DNA of 64,000 bases from positions 18,252,083-18,316,082 of the forward strand of contig NC_044919.1 of assembly GCF_003576645.1 (NCBI RefSeq). Reading direction: 5' to 3'. The position numbers and the translations under genes were made by a program. Below the pieces are notes generated by a model, which saw only the letters and a list, made by a program, of their open reading frames with translations, was not told where the DNA came from and ran no database searches. Each line of letters starts with the position of its first letter. Position 1 is the stretch's first letter. The DNA comes from Ipomoea triloba (taxonomy: Eukaryota; Streptophyta; Magnoliopsida; Solanales; Convolvulaceae). Positions 27,690-38,104 of the stretch are shown here, piece by piece.

Positions 27690-30350
27690 TACATTACCCA
27701 AATCATCTTTTCCTTGTGCCTTTGACTTCTTCTTCAATTCTTTTGTTGATATGATCCCTTCAGTCTTTGGAATTTCATTCAAATTTGGCATTCTTGTATT
27801 TGTCATGAATATCACCTGTAATGTAGTACCCATAGGCTTCCTGAATAGATCCTATAGGTAGTATTCCTTCGCGAAACCACTTGATGCATTTTGCAAAGCT
27901 TCTTCCTACATCCAAGTATTTGCCTTCATAACCTGTATAATCAATTAGTTCATGCATCATATAAACTTCATCAGTCACATAAAACATTTTCCTTCTTATA
28001 ACTTCAGGATCCTTTTTCAATTCATCTTCTAGTCTCCTATTTTGATTTACTACCCAAGCAACTTGGTCCTTCTTGGGCTGCTTCTGGACTATAGGACTGC
28101 ATCATTTAAAGTATACTTGGGTTGCTCTTCTCTAAAGTAGTCAATAGCACCAAATTTTGGACCTATAGTACCTGAAAATTGTATAAAATTACTATCACTG
28201 GATTTTCCTCTACCTCTACCTTTTCCTATTGAGCTTCCTGTAGGAGAAAATGAGGAACTTAGAGCCAAATGACTGCTCTCTTCCTCCCTTTTGGCATAAT
28301 CAAGGAGAAGCTCCACATTGCCATTAATTTTGTTCTACTTTAGTGTGGATTGTAGTTTGTTCACCTTTCATGGCTGACAGTTCATTTTGAAGATCAATAA
28401 TATGGTTTTGTTGCTAATGAATGACATTAAGTAGTCCATTATTTTGTGCAATTGTGAATTTTTCTGCTCTTTGTCTATCAGCTTCTAGTGCTTTCATTAA
28501 CTCATAAAATTTGTCATCCCACTTTTTCTCATCATTCTTTTCATTAGAATATTGCAACACCTTGGTTATATCTCTTTGTTGATCATTCAAACTTCTCAAT
28601 TGTTTGAGTAATTGAGTATATTCTCATATGCATCTCTATCAATATCTCCTTTGAGTTCTATAACCGTTGCAAACTTTGTGCTAATTTCATCCTGACATTC
28701 ATCCACTTTGAGAAATAGAGAGCTCAATAGATTGTCTTCATCTTCTATGTTTTCTTTACTCAGACTTTTCTTTAGATCAAAGATTCATTTACCAAATTAT
28801 GCTTGTTTATGACGAATGAGAATTGTAACCAATTGCATTTGTCATTCCTCTTCAGCTGGTACTTCCATGTCCAGATCATTATCATTGTTTGGTTCACTGG
28901 TCTCAGATGTTTTAGGCATAACCACTTTTTTCTTTTTGTTGATGGAGCCTGTTCTTCTTCTTCAACACTGTCTTGAATTTCTTCTGGGAACTCAACTTGA
29001 ACATCCATTAAATTTTTAGAAAGTTAGATGTCTGCTTTTATCAAAGAATTTTGATTTTCAAGGAATTCTTCACCTTGTGAATGAGACACAGTAGCAGTGA
29101 ATGAAATAATTTGCTGATCATTGACCGTGACTTCCTCAGATTCGTTAGCCTTATTTTCAGCTTGATTTTCATGACTATGGACTGTAGCAATAATTGGTAT
29201 TTCAACAGTGACCTGCTCATGCGAAACCGTAGCCGTGCACTCAACATTTACTTCTACTAGGGTATTAACTGTAGCTAGAACTGTGGCTTGTTTCTCTACT
29301 TGAACTGTGCCTTTAGTTGGAACCGTAGCTAAAACTGTAGCTTCTACTTGTTCTTGAATCTCAATTGGAACTATAGCTAAACCCGTAGCTAGTTTTTCAA
29401 TTTGAACTTCACAAACTTTAACTGGGATTCTTCCAAGTCCTTTAATTGATTCAATAATTTGAACCATTGCATGAGAATGACCTGGAATCATTATCGGTTC
29501 CTCTAATATCTCATCTTAGGTTATTTCACCAACATTACTTGCAATAGGTTTTCCAGTTTGAATGCTTGAATTCCCTAGGGTTGTGACGTGCTCAATATTT
29601 TCACAAATAACAAGTTCATGACCTTCTCCTGTGTTGCATGCTCGGGTTGTGTACTTGAAGTTACACCAAGATAGCATTGAAACTCCACTAATGATCTTTG
29701 AATTCCTTCTTGCAAACTGGCTTGATCAATCTCCTTTAATTCTTCAATTGACAAGGCTTGAAAATTATCTTCCATGGTTGGCAATTTATCTCTTGAACTT
29801 GATAACTTGGCTTGAACTTTGGCGGAATAAACTCTGATTAATGGTGGATAATAAAAGATCTTCTGCAATGTCATTTGCTTCTAACCATGATAGGGAAAAC
29901 AATTCATCTTTTTCAATTTCTGGTCCCACACGTGAACCATGGGACTGATAATTAGCAATCATCCATTTCCTCCATTCTTTAACTCTAAACAATTCTCTTG
30001 CAAGTATTGGATCCTCATTAAAAAATTGTTCCCTATTTCCTTCAAATAACTCATGATCAATCCCTTCAATTTGAAGATGAGTGATAGGATTTGCAGCAAT
30101 TTCCACATTACTTCTAAGGAATTCTTCTTGTATCGGATGCCAGGATGAGATAGGTTGAGTAACTTTCCCATTAGATATATGAGGCACAATAGTAGTGACT
30201 TGCATGGCTGAAGTCACAACTTCATTTACATTGCTCCTAATCACATAGGATGGTTCATTAGAATCTCCACCTTCAAGAACCTTAGATTTTCTTTTCCTTC
30301 TTTGAACAACTTGGGAGTTAGTCTGCTTCCTCCTTAGGGTTTTAGGGTTT
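27690..30350 (-). pseudogene. Decayed coding sequence of unknown family
   Basis: Consecutive minus-strand frames, shifted relative to each other, cover most of this interval: 30244-29786, 29874-29575, 29491-29024, 29008-28772, 28599-28414, 28316-28089 and 28020-27775. They show charged N-terminal sequence with a KRKSKVLEGGD-type basic patch, and a Thr/Ala/Val-rich repetitive block (ATVLATVPTKG, TATVSHEQVTVE). Next come an acidic stretch with a basic TKRKK motif, a coiled-coil-like stretch (EALEADRQRAEKFTIAQNN), and a C-terminal globular piece (DEVYMMHELIDYTGYEGKY). I recognise no catalytic motif. A gag-like protein of a non-autonomous LTR element is one possibility. A degenerate host gene is another. 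Confidence 0.5.
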
Positions 30351-30687
30351 CTAAATAGATACTTGTAACTGGCAATATTCTTCCCTCATCTCATGTTAAA
30401 ACCCTTTCTGATCAAAAGTTCAGTAATAATAAATCCATAACTAATTCTCTATTTGAATTTATTATTATATATTTTTCAACAGTAATGCCTTCGTACAGAA
30501 CTTTACCAATTTCTTCCAGATATATCTAGTCCAGTCATACTGTATCCCTTTCTATAAACTTCCAGTCTTGCATTTAGGGATGACAATGTGTCCCGTCCCC
30601 GTCTCTAACGGGGACGGAGATGGGGAAAAATTTCGGGGATCGGGGACGGGGATACCCCTCCCCGCCCCGCCCCGTCCCCGAATTAAA

Positions 30688-30688
30688 A

Positions 30689-30763
<75 letters not shown>

Positions 30764-31107
30764 AATTCCACTGTAATGTTACTAAGCTTCTATATTGCCA
30801 CTTATGGCATGTTTGGTTCATGGAATTGGTTAGGAATGGAATAGCATTCCTTGGAATGACCTATTCCATTGTTTGTTTTGTTCATTTTATCATGGGAATG
30901 GCATTCCAAGGAATGAGCTATTACCTTTGCAAAGGGAATAGCCATTCCTTGGGGGGGCTTTGGTATTAGCTATTCCCATGCTCTTGGGAATAGCTTCTAC
31001 ATGATAAATATAAAAAATACCCTTTGTACATTATTTAATATTTATATTTAATAAATATAATGTATCATATAAATGTATATATTTAATTAATTATAATTGT
31101 TACCTAT

Positions 31108-31153
<46 letters not shown>

Positions 31154-31339
31154 TAAACAATAAAGAGTATTACATACTCGTTCTAGCCATGAAATGTTGT
31201 CATTTTGTAAACCGATTCCGGTCTGAATCACTTGTACTATCTCGTTTGTGTCACCGGATTCATGTCTTGCTTTCTCCAACAAGGTGGATAGGAAGGGGAC
31301 AAACGCTCTTTTTGCCAGCCAATACTCTTGTCCCTACAA

Positions 31340-31414
<75 letters not shown>

Positions 31415-31758
31415 AATTCCACTGTAATGTTACTAAGCTTCTATATTGCCACTTATGGCATGTTTGGTTCATGGAATTGGTTAGGAATGGAATAGCATTC
31501 CTTGGAATGACCTATTCCATTGTTTGTTTTGTTCATTTTATCATGGGAATGGCATTCCAAGGAATGAGCTATTACCTTTGCAAAGGGAATAGCCATTCCT
31601 TGGGGGGGCTTTGGTATTAGCTATTCCCATGCTCTTGGGAATAGCTTCTACATGATAAATATAAAAAATACCCTTTGTACATTATTTAATATTTATATTT
31701 AATAAATATAATGTATCATATAAATGTATATATTTAATTAATTATAATTGTTACCTAT

Positions 31759-31826
<68 letters not shown>

Positions 31827-31834
31827 ACACACAA

Positions 31835-31915
<81 letters not shown>

Positions 31916-31977
31916 GCATACAGACACACATGTGTATTTGTTTATATATGAGTTGTCCTTAATTATCATCATCATCA

Positions 31978-32033
<56 letters not shown>
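30688..32033. repeat. Cluster of AT, AAT and ATT microsatellites
   Basis: (AT)n runs lie at 30688-30759, 31110-31139 (then TG), 31345-31410 and 31763-31823. They are followed by (AAT)n 31836-31871, (ATT)n 31872-31915 and a second (ATT)n 31978-32033. The AAT and ATT runs together form an inverted, hairpin-capable array. Confidence 0.95.
30761..31762. repeat. Direct duplication, 351 bp, offset 651 bp
   Basis: The block from AGTAATTCCACTGTAATG at 30761 through TACCTATCAAA at 31111 recurs, identical by eye, at 31412-31762. Both copies are preceded and followed by (AT)n runs. The block contains 44 bp of the outer hAT element plus the 5' part of the Tourist-like element, so the duplication happened after the nesting. 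About 205 bp of unique sequence (31140-31344) separates the copies. Confidence 0.9.
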
Positions 32034-32235
32034 GTATAAGGGTATTTATGTCTTTAAAACCTATTCCATTTCCATTCTTTTAACCAACCAAACACTGGAA
32101 TACAATTCTTAAAGTCTATTCCTTCAACGAACCACACAATATTATATAATTCATATTCTATTCCTTACCTATTCCATTCCCTGTGGAATAGCATTACTAT
32201 TCCCTCCAAATTCATTCCGTGAACCAAACGTGCTG
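30805..32235. mobile_element. Tourist-like (PIF/Harbinger) element nested in the hAT element
   Basis: The left end TGGCATGTTTGGTTCATGGAA and the reverse complement of the right end CAGCACGTTTGGTTCACGGAA are inverted termini. They are bordered by TTA on both sides (30802-30804 and 32236-32238), the 3-bp PIF/Harbinger target duplication. Repeated ATTCC/GGAAT words lie next to both ends. Its length of 1431 bp is inflated by AT, AAT and ATT microsatellites and by an internal duplication. Confidence 0.72.
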
Positions 32236-32814
32236 TTAATGTTACTAAGCACTGCAATGTTACTAATTAAGCTTATATTATACACTAAGCTAGTGGCAGT
32301 AATGTTACTAAGCAGTGTACTGTTAGTCTGTTACTAAGCTTATACACTAAGCACTGTATTGTTACTAAGCTTATACACTAAGCTTTTATATATATATTAT
32401 TTTTAAAAATAAGACTTAAGTTTCTATCTTTTAAAATTTAAAATTACATTAATTTAAGATTTTGACTAAAAATTAATCGGGGACGGGGAATCCCCGTCCC
32501 CGCTTAATTCCCCGCGGGGACGGGGATGGGGACTACTTTCAAATCCCCGCCGGGGACGGGGACGGGGTCGGGGTTCCGGGGACGGGGACGGGGAGTGTCC
32601 CCGCCCCGCCCCGTTGCCATCCCTACTTGCATTCCATACACCTATACAGAATATCAATCAACATCTCAAATTCTAGTTTTAGGAACTTTTTATATCCAGA
32701 AAATTTAGGTTGTTCGGATATGCCAACTCCTCGAATTCAACTCCAAAAAAAAAATGGAAGTACTGAAGTTAAATAATTTTATACTTTTATATACAAATAA
32801 ATATGAGTTAATTA

Positions 32815-33006
32815 CCATTTTGGTCCCTCGACTATGGCGGTGTACCAAATTGGTCTTCAAAAGAGGCGACCACTTAACAACCAAACTGACGGAGGACCAA
32901 ATCTGATACAAAATCAATAGTTTAGGACTTAATTGACCAAAATTGATAGTCGAGGACCAATTTAGTACTTTTGCCATAGTCAAGGGACCAAAATGGTAAT
33001 TAACTC
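32815..33006. mobile_element. Short MITE with 34-bp inverted termini
   Basis: The left end reads GAGTTAATTACCATTTTGGT, then CCCTCGACTATGGC. The right end is GCCATAGTCAAGGGACC, then AAAATGGTAATTAACTC, a near-perfect inverse. The element is 192 bp and non-coding. I could not identify a clear target duplication. The terminal GAGTTAATT resembles the long-TIR element at 16640-17131, and GGTCCCTCGACTAT resembles the one at 2030-2795. Confidence 0.8.
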
Positions 33007-33882
33007 ATTTAAAACATACTCATGCAATTCATAGTAAATGATATAAACCCATTTTCAAGGATGAGTTTAAATAGAAATTAGCTGCGTCCTCATCAAAAAT
33101 ATACATGTGAAGGAGTAAGTGCAGAGCTTTAGAAGACCGGTTTTCTCCAAAGCTTGAATAATCAGATTTCTTAGCACTTTGTCTTCTGCAACATTGTGAA
33201 AATCTTGAAGATTCAAAATTTACCTGGAGTTAACTTGTTTCGCCAAAACTGATAGGTTGGGTATGAGAATAGGTTCATCCTACTGGATTTACAGTTTGGG
33301 TTGACATATGAGTCGCCATTACCGTGTACAAAGTAGTTGGTAAATTTTTTGGGATTTTGGGATGATTTTCACGGTAAGTTGAAGAGTTTTGTTTTGAATT
33401 TAATTTTCTCGGTGACTGGAGACATAAATTTGAACGTGAGAGGTTTTATACGAAGGATAGGATTGTTTGTGTGAAGGTTGCGTTTTCTCAAATTTGACCC
33501 AAAGGTTGACTTTTAACGATTGAGAAAAGAGGCGTGTAAACGACAATTTTAGGGAAAGAGTTGTGACATTCTTGAGGTTTTTCATCATTAAGAATTGAGA
33601 CATGAGAAAGGCTAGGAAATTTTTTGATGTAATAGCCACTTTCAAAGCAATAATATACGAGGGGCCGGATAAAATAGAACTTGCATGTTTCTTGAAGGAA
33701 CTAAAGTGATAGTTTGAAATAAAATTTTCTTTCAGAAATTGAATTTTCTTTAAGAAAATAATATTTCAAATAAAACTGATAAACAAGTTCATCATAGTTT
33801 TAGAAACATAACATATACACAAATAAACACATTTAAGAGACATTTAGTAATTAAAATGAATTTTGAACACTATGAATGTATA

Positions 33883-33920
<38 letters not shown>

Positions 33921-34320
33921 GATAGAGGCCCTTATTCACATGATGACTATATATTATACAGGACTATGAGGACCCATGATAACCATCCAAATTAATAGAT
34001 TAAATGGCTGAGATTAGAAAGGATTAAGCAAGGGATATGCGCTCCAAATTTATATTAAGGGCAATGTTCTAATGTAAGTTGTTGCGTTGGCCCCTTGTGC
34101 GCTAATCTAATGTAACTTTGGTAATGTTCTTATGTTCATATTTGGCAATGATGAAAGCTTCCACCTATCATCTGAAAATAATGATTAAGTTTGGCATGTT
34201 GCTCAATGTTTAATAGTCCACACAACATTTTTGTAGCTATTTACCCTTAATCCAAACATTGATATGGACAAAATAAAGCTTACTGAGTCAATTTCATAAT
34301 TATTTATGACTATTTATTTA
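33007..34320. other. Intergenic, with (TG)n(TA)n at 33883-33920
   Basis: AT-rich spacer containing one compound microsatellite. No gene was recognised. The minus-strand frame at 33400-33645 has no identifiable domain. Confidence 0.45.
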
Positions 34321-34327
34321 TTTTCTA

Positions 34328-34885
34328 TTGTTTGATTATTTACTTTACTAAGTTTTCAATTTTTCACAGGAAAAAGAGTAAGTTTTGGACGTGAGAATGT
34401 GGAGTCTGGACAGTGGACAGTTTGAATGCTTCATAAATCATAATTGATATATTGATTTTTGCAGATGAAATGATGAATTCATGAATTTTTAAATCTACAA
34501 GTTGTAGCTTTTACTAAGTTTAATTTTTATTGATTGATTATTTAAGTTTTCAATTTTTTACAGGAAGAATAGGTTTTGAATTTGAAATTGTGGGCACTAG
34601 AGAAGCTTGAATGCTTCATAATTGATATTTTGATTTTTGATTTTTTCGGATGAATTCATGAATTTTTAAATCTATAAGTTGTAGCTTTTACTAAGTTTAA
34701 TTTTTATCGATTGATTATTTATTTTACTAAGTTTTCAATTTTTTTTTATAGGAAGAATGTTAGGTTTTGGATGTGAAATTGTGGGCACTAGAGAAGCTTG
34801 AATGCTTCATAATTGATATTTTGAATTTTGATTTTTGCGGATGAATTCATGAATTTTTAAATCTACAAGTTGTAGTTTTTTGTTG
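34328..34885. repeat. Tandem repeat, three units of about 188 bp
   Basis: The anchor TGAATGCTTCATAA falls at 34423, 34608 and 34799 (spacing 185 and 191). Each unit also has TACTAAGTTTTCAATTTTT, AGGTTTTGGATGTGA-like and GATGAATTCATGAATTTTTA words in the same order. The second and third units are closer to each other than to the first. Confidence 0.85.
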
Positions 34886-35450
34886 TTTTACTTTGTAAGT
34901 TTTTGCAATTCTAAAAGTTGTAATTTTGTATACAAATTTCCAGTTTGAATAATAATGTTACTAAGTTGCTAATATATTTATATATTAGTAATTTAGTACA
35001 AATTATTATACAGTATTTTAAAAATTGGAAGTCTGAAATTTTGAAAATATGAAAAAAAAAAATAGTAACTGTAAAGTTTTTATGAACATGTATTAATTTG
35101 TTTGTGTAATAACCGAAATTCAACCCGAAATTCGACCGAACTGACCGAACCGAAATAACCAAAAATCGATTGGATAAATTAAATTTAAAAATGAAATTGG
35201 GTTTGAATATTCTAAACCGAAATCCGAACGGATTCACTACCTGCCCCCCCCCCCCCGAACCGTCCGTTGCACACCCCTACCAACTATGGCCTCTCTTTTC
35301 AATAGATAGAGAATATTTATGGCTTCTTCATCAATAGATAACTAGCAACTTTTATTTTTAATTTAGTTTTTGAAAAATAATTCAAGTTACCACAATTTAC
35401 ATATTATCACAATTGACCTAATTGCATCACTTTAAGAAGTTATAAGCTAA
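34886..35450. other. Intergenic with poly-C tract
   Basis: The end of this stretch (35110-35280) has CCGAACTGACCGAACCGAAA words, a C run of about 15 (35243-35257), then CCGTTGCACACCCCTAC. This resembles one end of a common plant element, but the other end was not found. Confidence 0.35.
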
Positions 35451-35961
35451 GGGTGTGTTTGGTAACTCAGAAAATAACTTTCGGAAAATGTTTTCCGAGT
35501 TTTCGGTGTTTTGGCAACGTCCGAAAAATGCAATCAACGGAAAATGTTTTTTGTTGATCAGGGAAAATCAGTTCATTTTTTCCGGAAAATGACTTACCGA
35601 TATTTTTTCCGTAGGACATTTTACAGAATGGCCAAAATGGCCGTTTCGTATGTTCTTGACCAAAATGGCCATCTCACCCATTCCGGCGGAAACTAGTCCA
35701 CCAGAAACTGCTCTCTGCTCTGGTTTCGGCTGGAAACCAGAGCCGGACCTTTGTTTTTTTTCTTTTATAATAAATATTATTATGTTATATATTTTTATAT
35801 TATTTTATATCTTAAATAAAATAATAAAATATATAATTATACAATTCTACTCATTTTCAAAAAAATGAACCAAACACACCAAGAAAGTTTTTCATAACTC
35901 AACCAAACACTGGAAAGGAAAATTTTTCGGGAAGTATTTTTCCTGCTTTCCAAACGGAACC
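35451..35961. mobile_element. Tourist-like MITE (PIF/Harbinger)
   Basis: The left terminus GGGTGTGTTTGGTAACTCAG and the reverse complement of the right terminus GGTTCCGTTTGGAAAGCAGG are imperfect inverted repeats that continue as TTTTCC-rich subtermini. They are flanked by TAA (35448-35450 and 35962-35964). The element is 511 bp. The open frames inside have no domain. Confidence 0.72.
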
Positions 35962-36068
35962 TAAGTTGCACCACAATGAAAAATTGAAGTGTATAATTAG
36001 ATTTTTTTTTTTTATAGTTTAAGGGTTTAATTGTTTTTTGGCCTATTGTTGAAGAGACTATTTATTTG

Positions 36069-36172
36069 TGTTAGGACTCTGTTAGTATTTGAGTTATAGT
36101 TGGTTTCTATAGCTAGCTTCATATATCCATTGTATTCACGTTATTCAGATTACCAATACAACACAACCTTCA
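36069..36172 (+). repeat. 5' LTR of copia 1
   Basis: Runs from TGTTAGGACTCTGTTAG to ACACAACCTTCA, bounded by TG and CA. At 104 bp it is very short for a copia LTR. Confidence 0.9.
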
Positions 36173-36225
36173 TCTGGTATCAGTTACCGGGTTCTACCAA
36201 TCTCTTCCGCTCATTCCGTTCGCTC

Positions 36226-37545
36226 ATGGCCGCCGTACGCGACGATGATGGGTCTGTTGGCGTCTCTTCGAAGCGCACCGAGATCGTCGTCTCTCAACTT
36301 CCACCCGTCGTCGCCGGAAATTCTCTTGCCGCTGCTCATCACTATGTTTCCATTAAGTTGACAAACCGCAATTATCTTTTTTGGAGGATGCAGCTGCTAC
36401 CCTTCCTCCGTGGACAAGGTTTGCTGGGCTACATCGACGGCACTCTTCCCTGTCCAGAAGCTTTGCCTCCTCCGGGTGGTGATGCAGCGGTGGCTACTGC
36501 TTCCCCGGTGGCCACTGATTCCCTGGTGGCGTTGTAGGCTGCGTGGAGTAGACAGGATCAAGCTCTTCTCTCGCTCCTGATCTCCTCTCTATCTGAGGAG
36601 GTCATGCACCTCGCGGTTGGTCACACGGCGTCACGACAGCTATGGCTTGCACTCGAGCAGACGCTGGGATCGGCGATGGGAACTCGGGCTCTCCGGCTTC
36701 TTGGTGAGCTGTAGTCTCTCCGACAAGGTGACGCTTCCATTGCAGATTACCTTGGGCGTGCTCAGCTACTGGTTGAGGACTTGGCGTTGGCAGGGAGACC
36801 CATCGGCTTGGACGACCATAACTTGTATGTTTTCCGTGGCTTGAGACCGGAGTTCCGGCCACTGGTGGCCATGCTGACAACCGGCGATCCAATTACCCTA
36901 GCGGAGCTCTCCGATTTTCTCTCTGCCCATGAGTTCATTTGTGGCGGTGATGAACCAGTGCACGCTGCTTTCGCAGCCAGCAGAGGTCGCGGGTCGCGGG
37001 TAGTTCTCCATTGGTGGTCGCGGTCGAGGCAGGCGCGGTCGTGGTCGGGGAGGCCATGGGCGGTTCGGTGGAGTACATTGTCAGATCTGTAATGCATTTG
37101 GGCACTCTGCTGTTTCTTGCTTTCGGCGGTATGCAGCAGCTCCAGGTTCCCAAGCACATGTTGCATATTCGGATGGTGGTGGCAGTGATGTTTCCTCCGT
37201 GGCGTCACATCGTTGGTTCCCGGATACGGGTGCTACGAACCATGCTACACCGGATCCTGCCTTAATGTCCTCTACTTCTAGCTATGGTGGGTCTGACGTT
37301 TTGCGCATTGGCGACGGGATAGGTATCCCCATTATTAGTGTTGGTTCGTCTTCAATAGCTGCTAAAACTCGCTCTTTAAATTTGTCTGATGTTCTTCTTG
37401 TGCCTTGTCTTTCTGTTTCGTTATTATCTATGCAACGTTTTGCTAGGGATAATTCTGTTTATTTTGAGTTTCACCCAGATTGTTTCTTTGTGAAGGATCT
37501 TTCAACCAAAGAGGTCCTGCAAGGGGGGGAGGGGGGTCTCGGGTG
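36226..37545 (+). pseudogene. Copia 1 gag and protease region
   Basis: The gag start ATG is at 36226. The gag core is recognisable (KLTNRNYLFWRMQLLPFLRG; LLSLLISSLSEEVMHLAVG), with TAG stops at 36535 and 36712. Frame changes follow near 36960-37010. A CCHC zinc knuckle (CQICNAFGHSAVSC) is encoded around 37079-37120. The aspartic protease motif PDTGATNHAT lies near 37217-37250. A GAG-pre-integrase stretch (FHPDCFFVKD) then breaks off at about 37545. The segment that should carry the zinc-binding HHCC domain of integrase is missing, so there is an internal deletion just before the nested MITE. Confidence 0.85.
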
Positions 37546-37571
37546 GCCTTTATTTGGATATCACTATTTTG

Positions 37572-38104
37572 CAGTGTTGTAAAAATCCCGCCTAGGCGCC
37601 GATTAATCCCTGCCTAGGCGCTAGGCGCTGGTCGACCGCCTAGCGTATCACATTAAATGGTGGTCTAGGCGGTTGGCCGGCTAGGCGACCGCCTAAGCTC
37701 CGCCTAGGCCGCCAAACCACCGCCTAGGCCGCTTAGGCGCTGACCGCCTAGGTGTCGACTAGACCGACTAGGTACCGACTAGGCCTTCTAGTCGGTCGAT
37801 TAACTATTGTCCTTTTTTTTTAATGGGTTATTTCACTCAAAACAACATCGTTTTGAGTGAAATAATTTTAAATTGTACAAAGTTAGATATTTTTTAGATT
37901 AATATTTAATATTTTAGTATTAACTATTAAAGTATTATATAATTTATAATTATTAGTCTTTAAAAAATAAAAAATACTTAAATAAATTTTTAAAAAATAA
38001 AAAATACACGGGCGCCTAGGCGCCGATTAATCCCCGGCTAGGCGTCCTAGGCGCTAGGCGCTCCCCAAACGCCTAGGGAGCGCCTAGCGATTTTTTCAAC
38101 CATG
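37572..38104. mobile_element. hAT MITE nested in copia 1 integrase
   Basis: The left terminus CAGTGTTGTAAAAATCCCGC and the reverse complement of the right terminus CATGGTTGAAAAAATCGC are hAT-type inverted ends. Both subterminal zones are rich in the palindromic word CGCCTAGGCG. A perfect 8-bp target duplication CTATTTTG (37564-37571 and 38105-38112) flanks it. Deleting the element plus one duplication copy rejoins the integrase frame in the conserved YHYFVLFVDDYSRF stretch, which proves insertion into an already existing copia element. Confidence 0.92.

Larger units (their letters stand above)
30575..32625. mobile_element. hAT-type element with GC-rich subterminal repeats
   Basis: The left terminus TAGGGATGACAATG and the reverse complement of the right terminus TAGGGATGGCAACG are inverted repeats. 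Both subterminal regions are packed with GGGGACGGGG words (30590-30685 and 32480-32615) in an otherwise AT-rich setting. A perfect 8-bp target duplication CTTGCATT (30567-30574 and 32626-32633) indicates the hAT superfamily. There is no transposase. The interior is a Tourist-like element with large microsatellite runs. Confidence 0.88.

Noticed and set aside
36762..37208. Minus-strand frames over copia gag (and similar antisense frames over LINE and copia bodies)
   Set aside because: They are shadows of the sense polyprotein frames, without domains.
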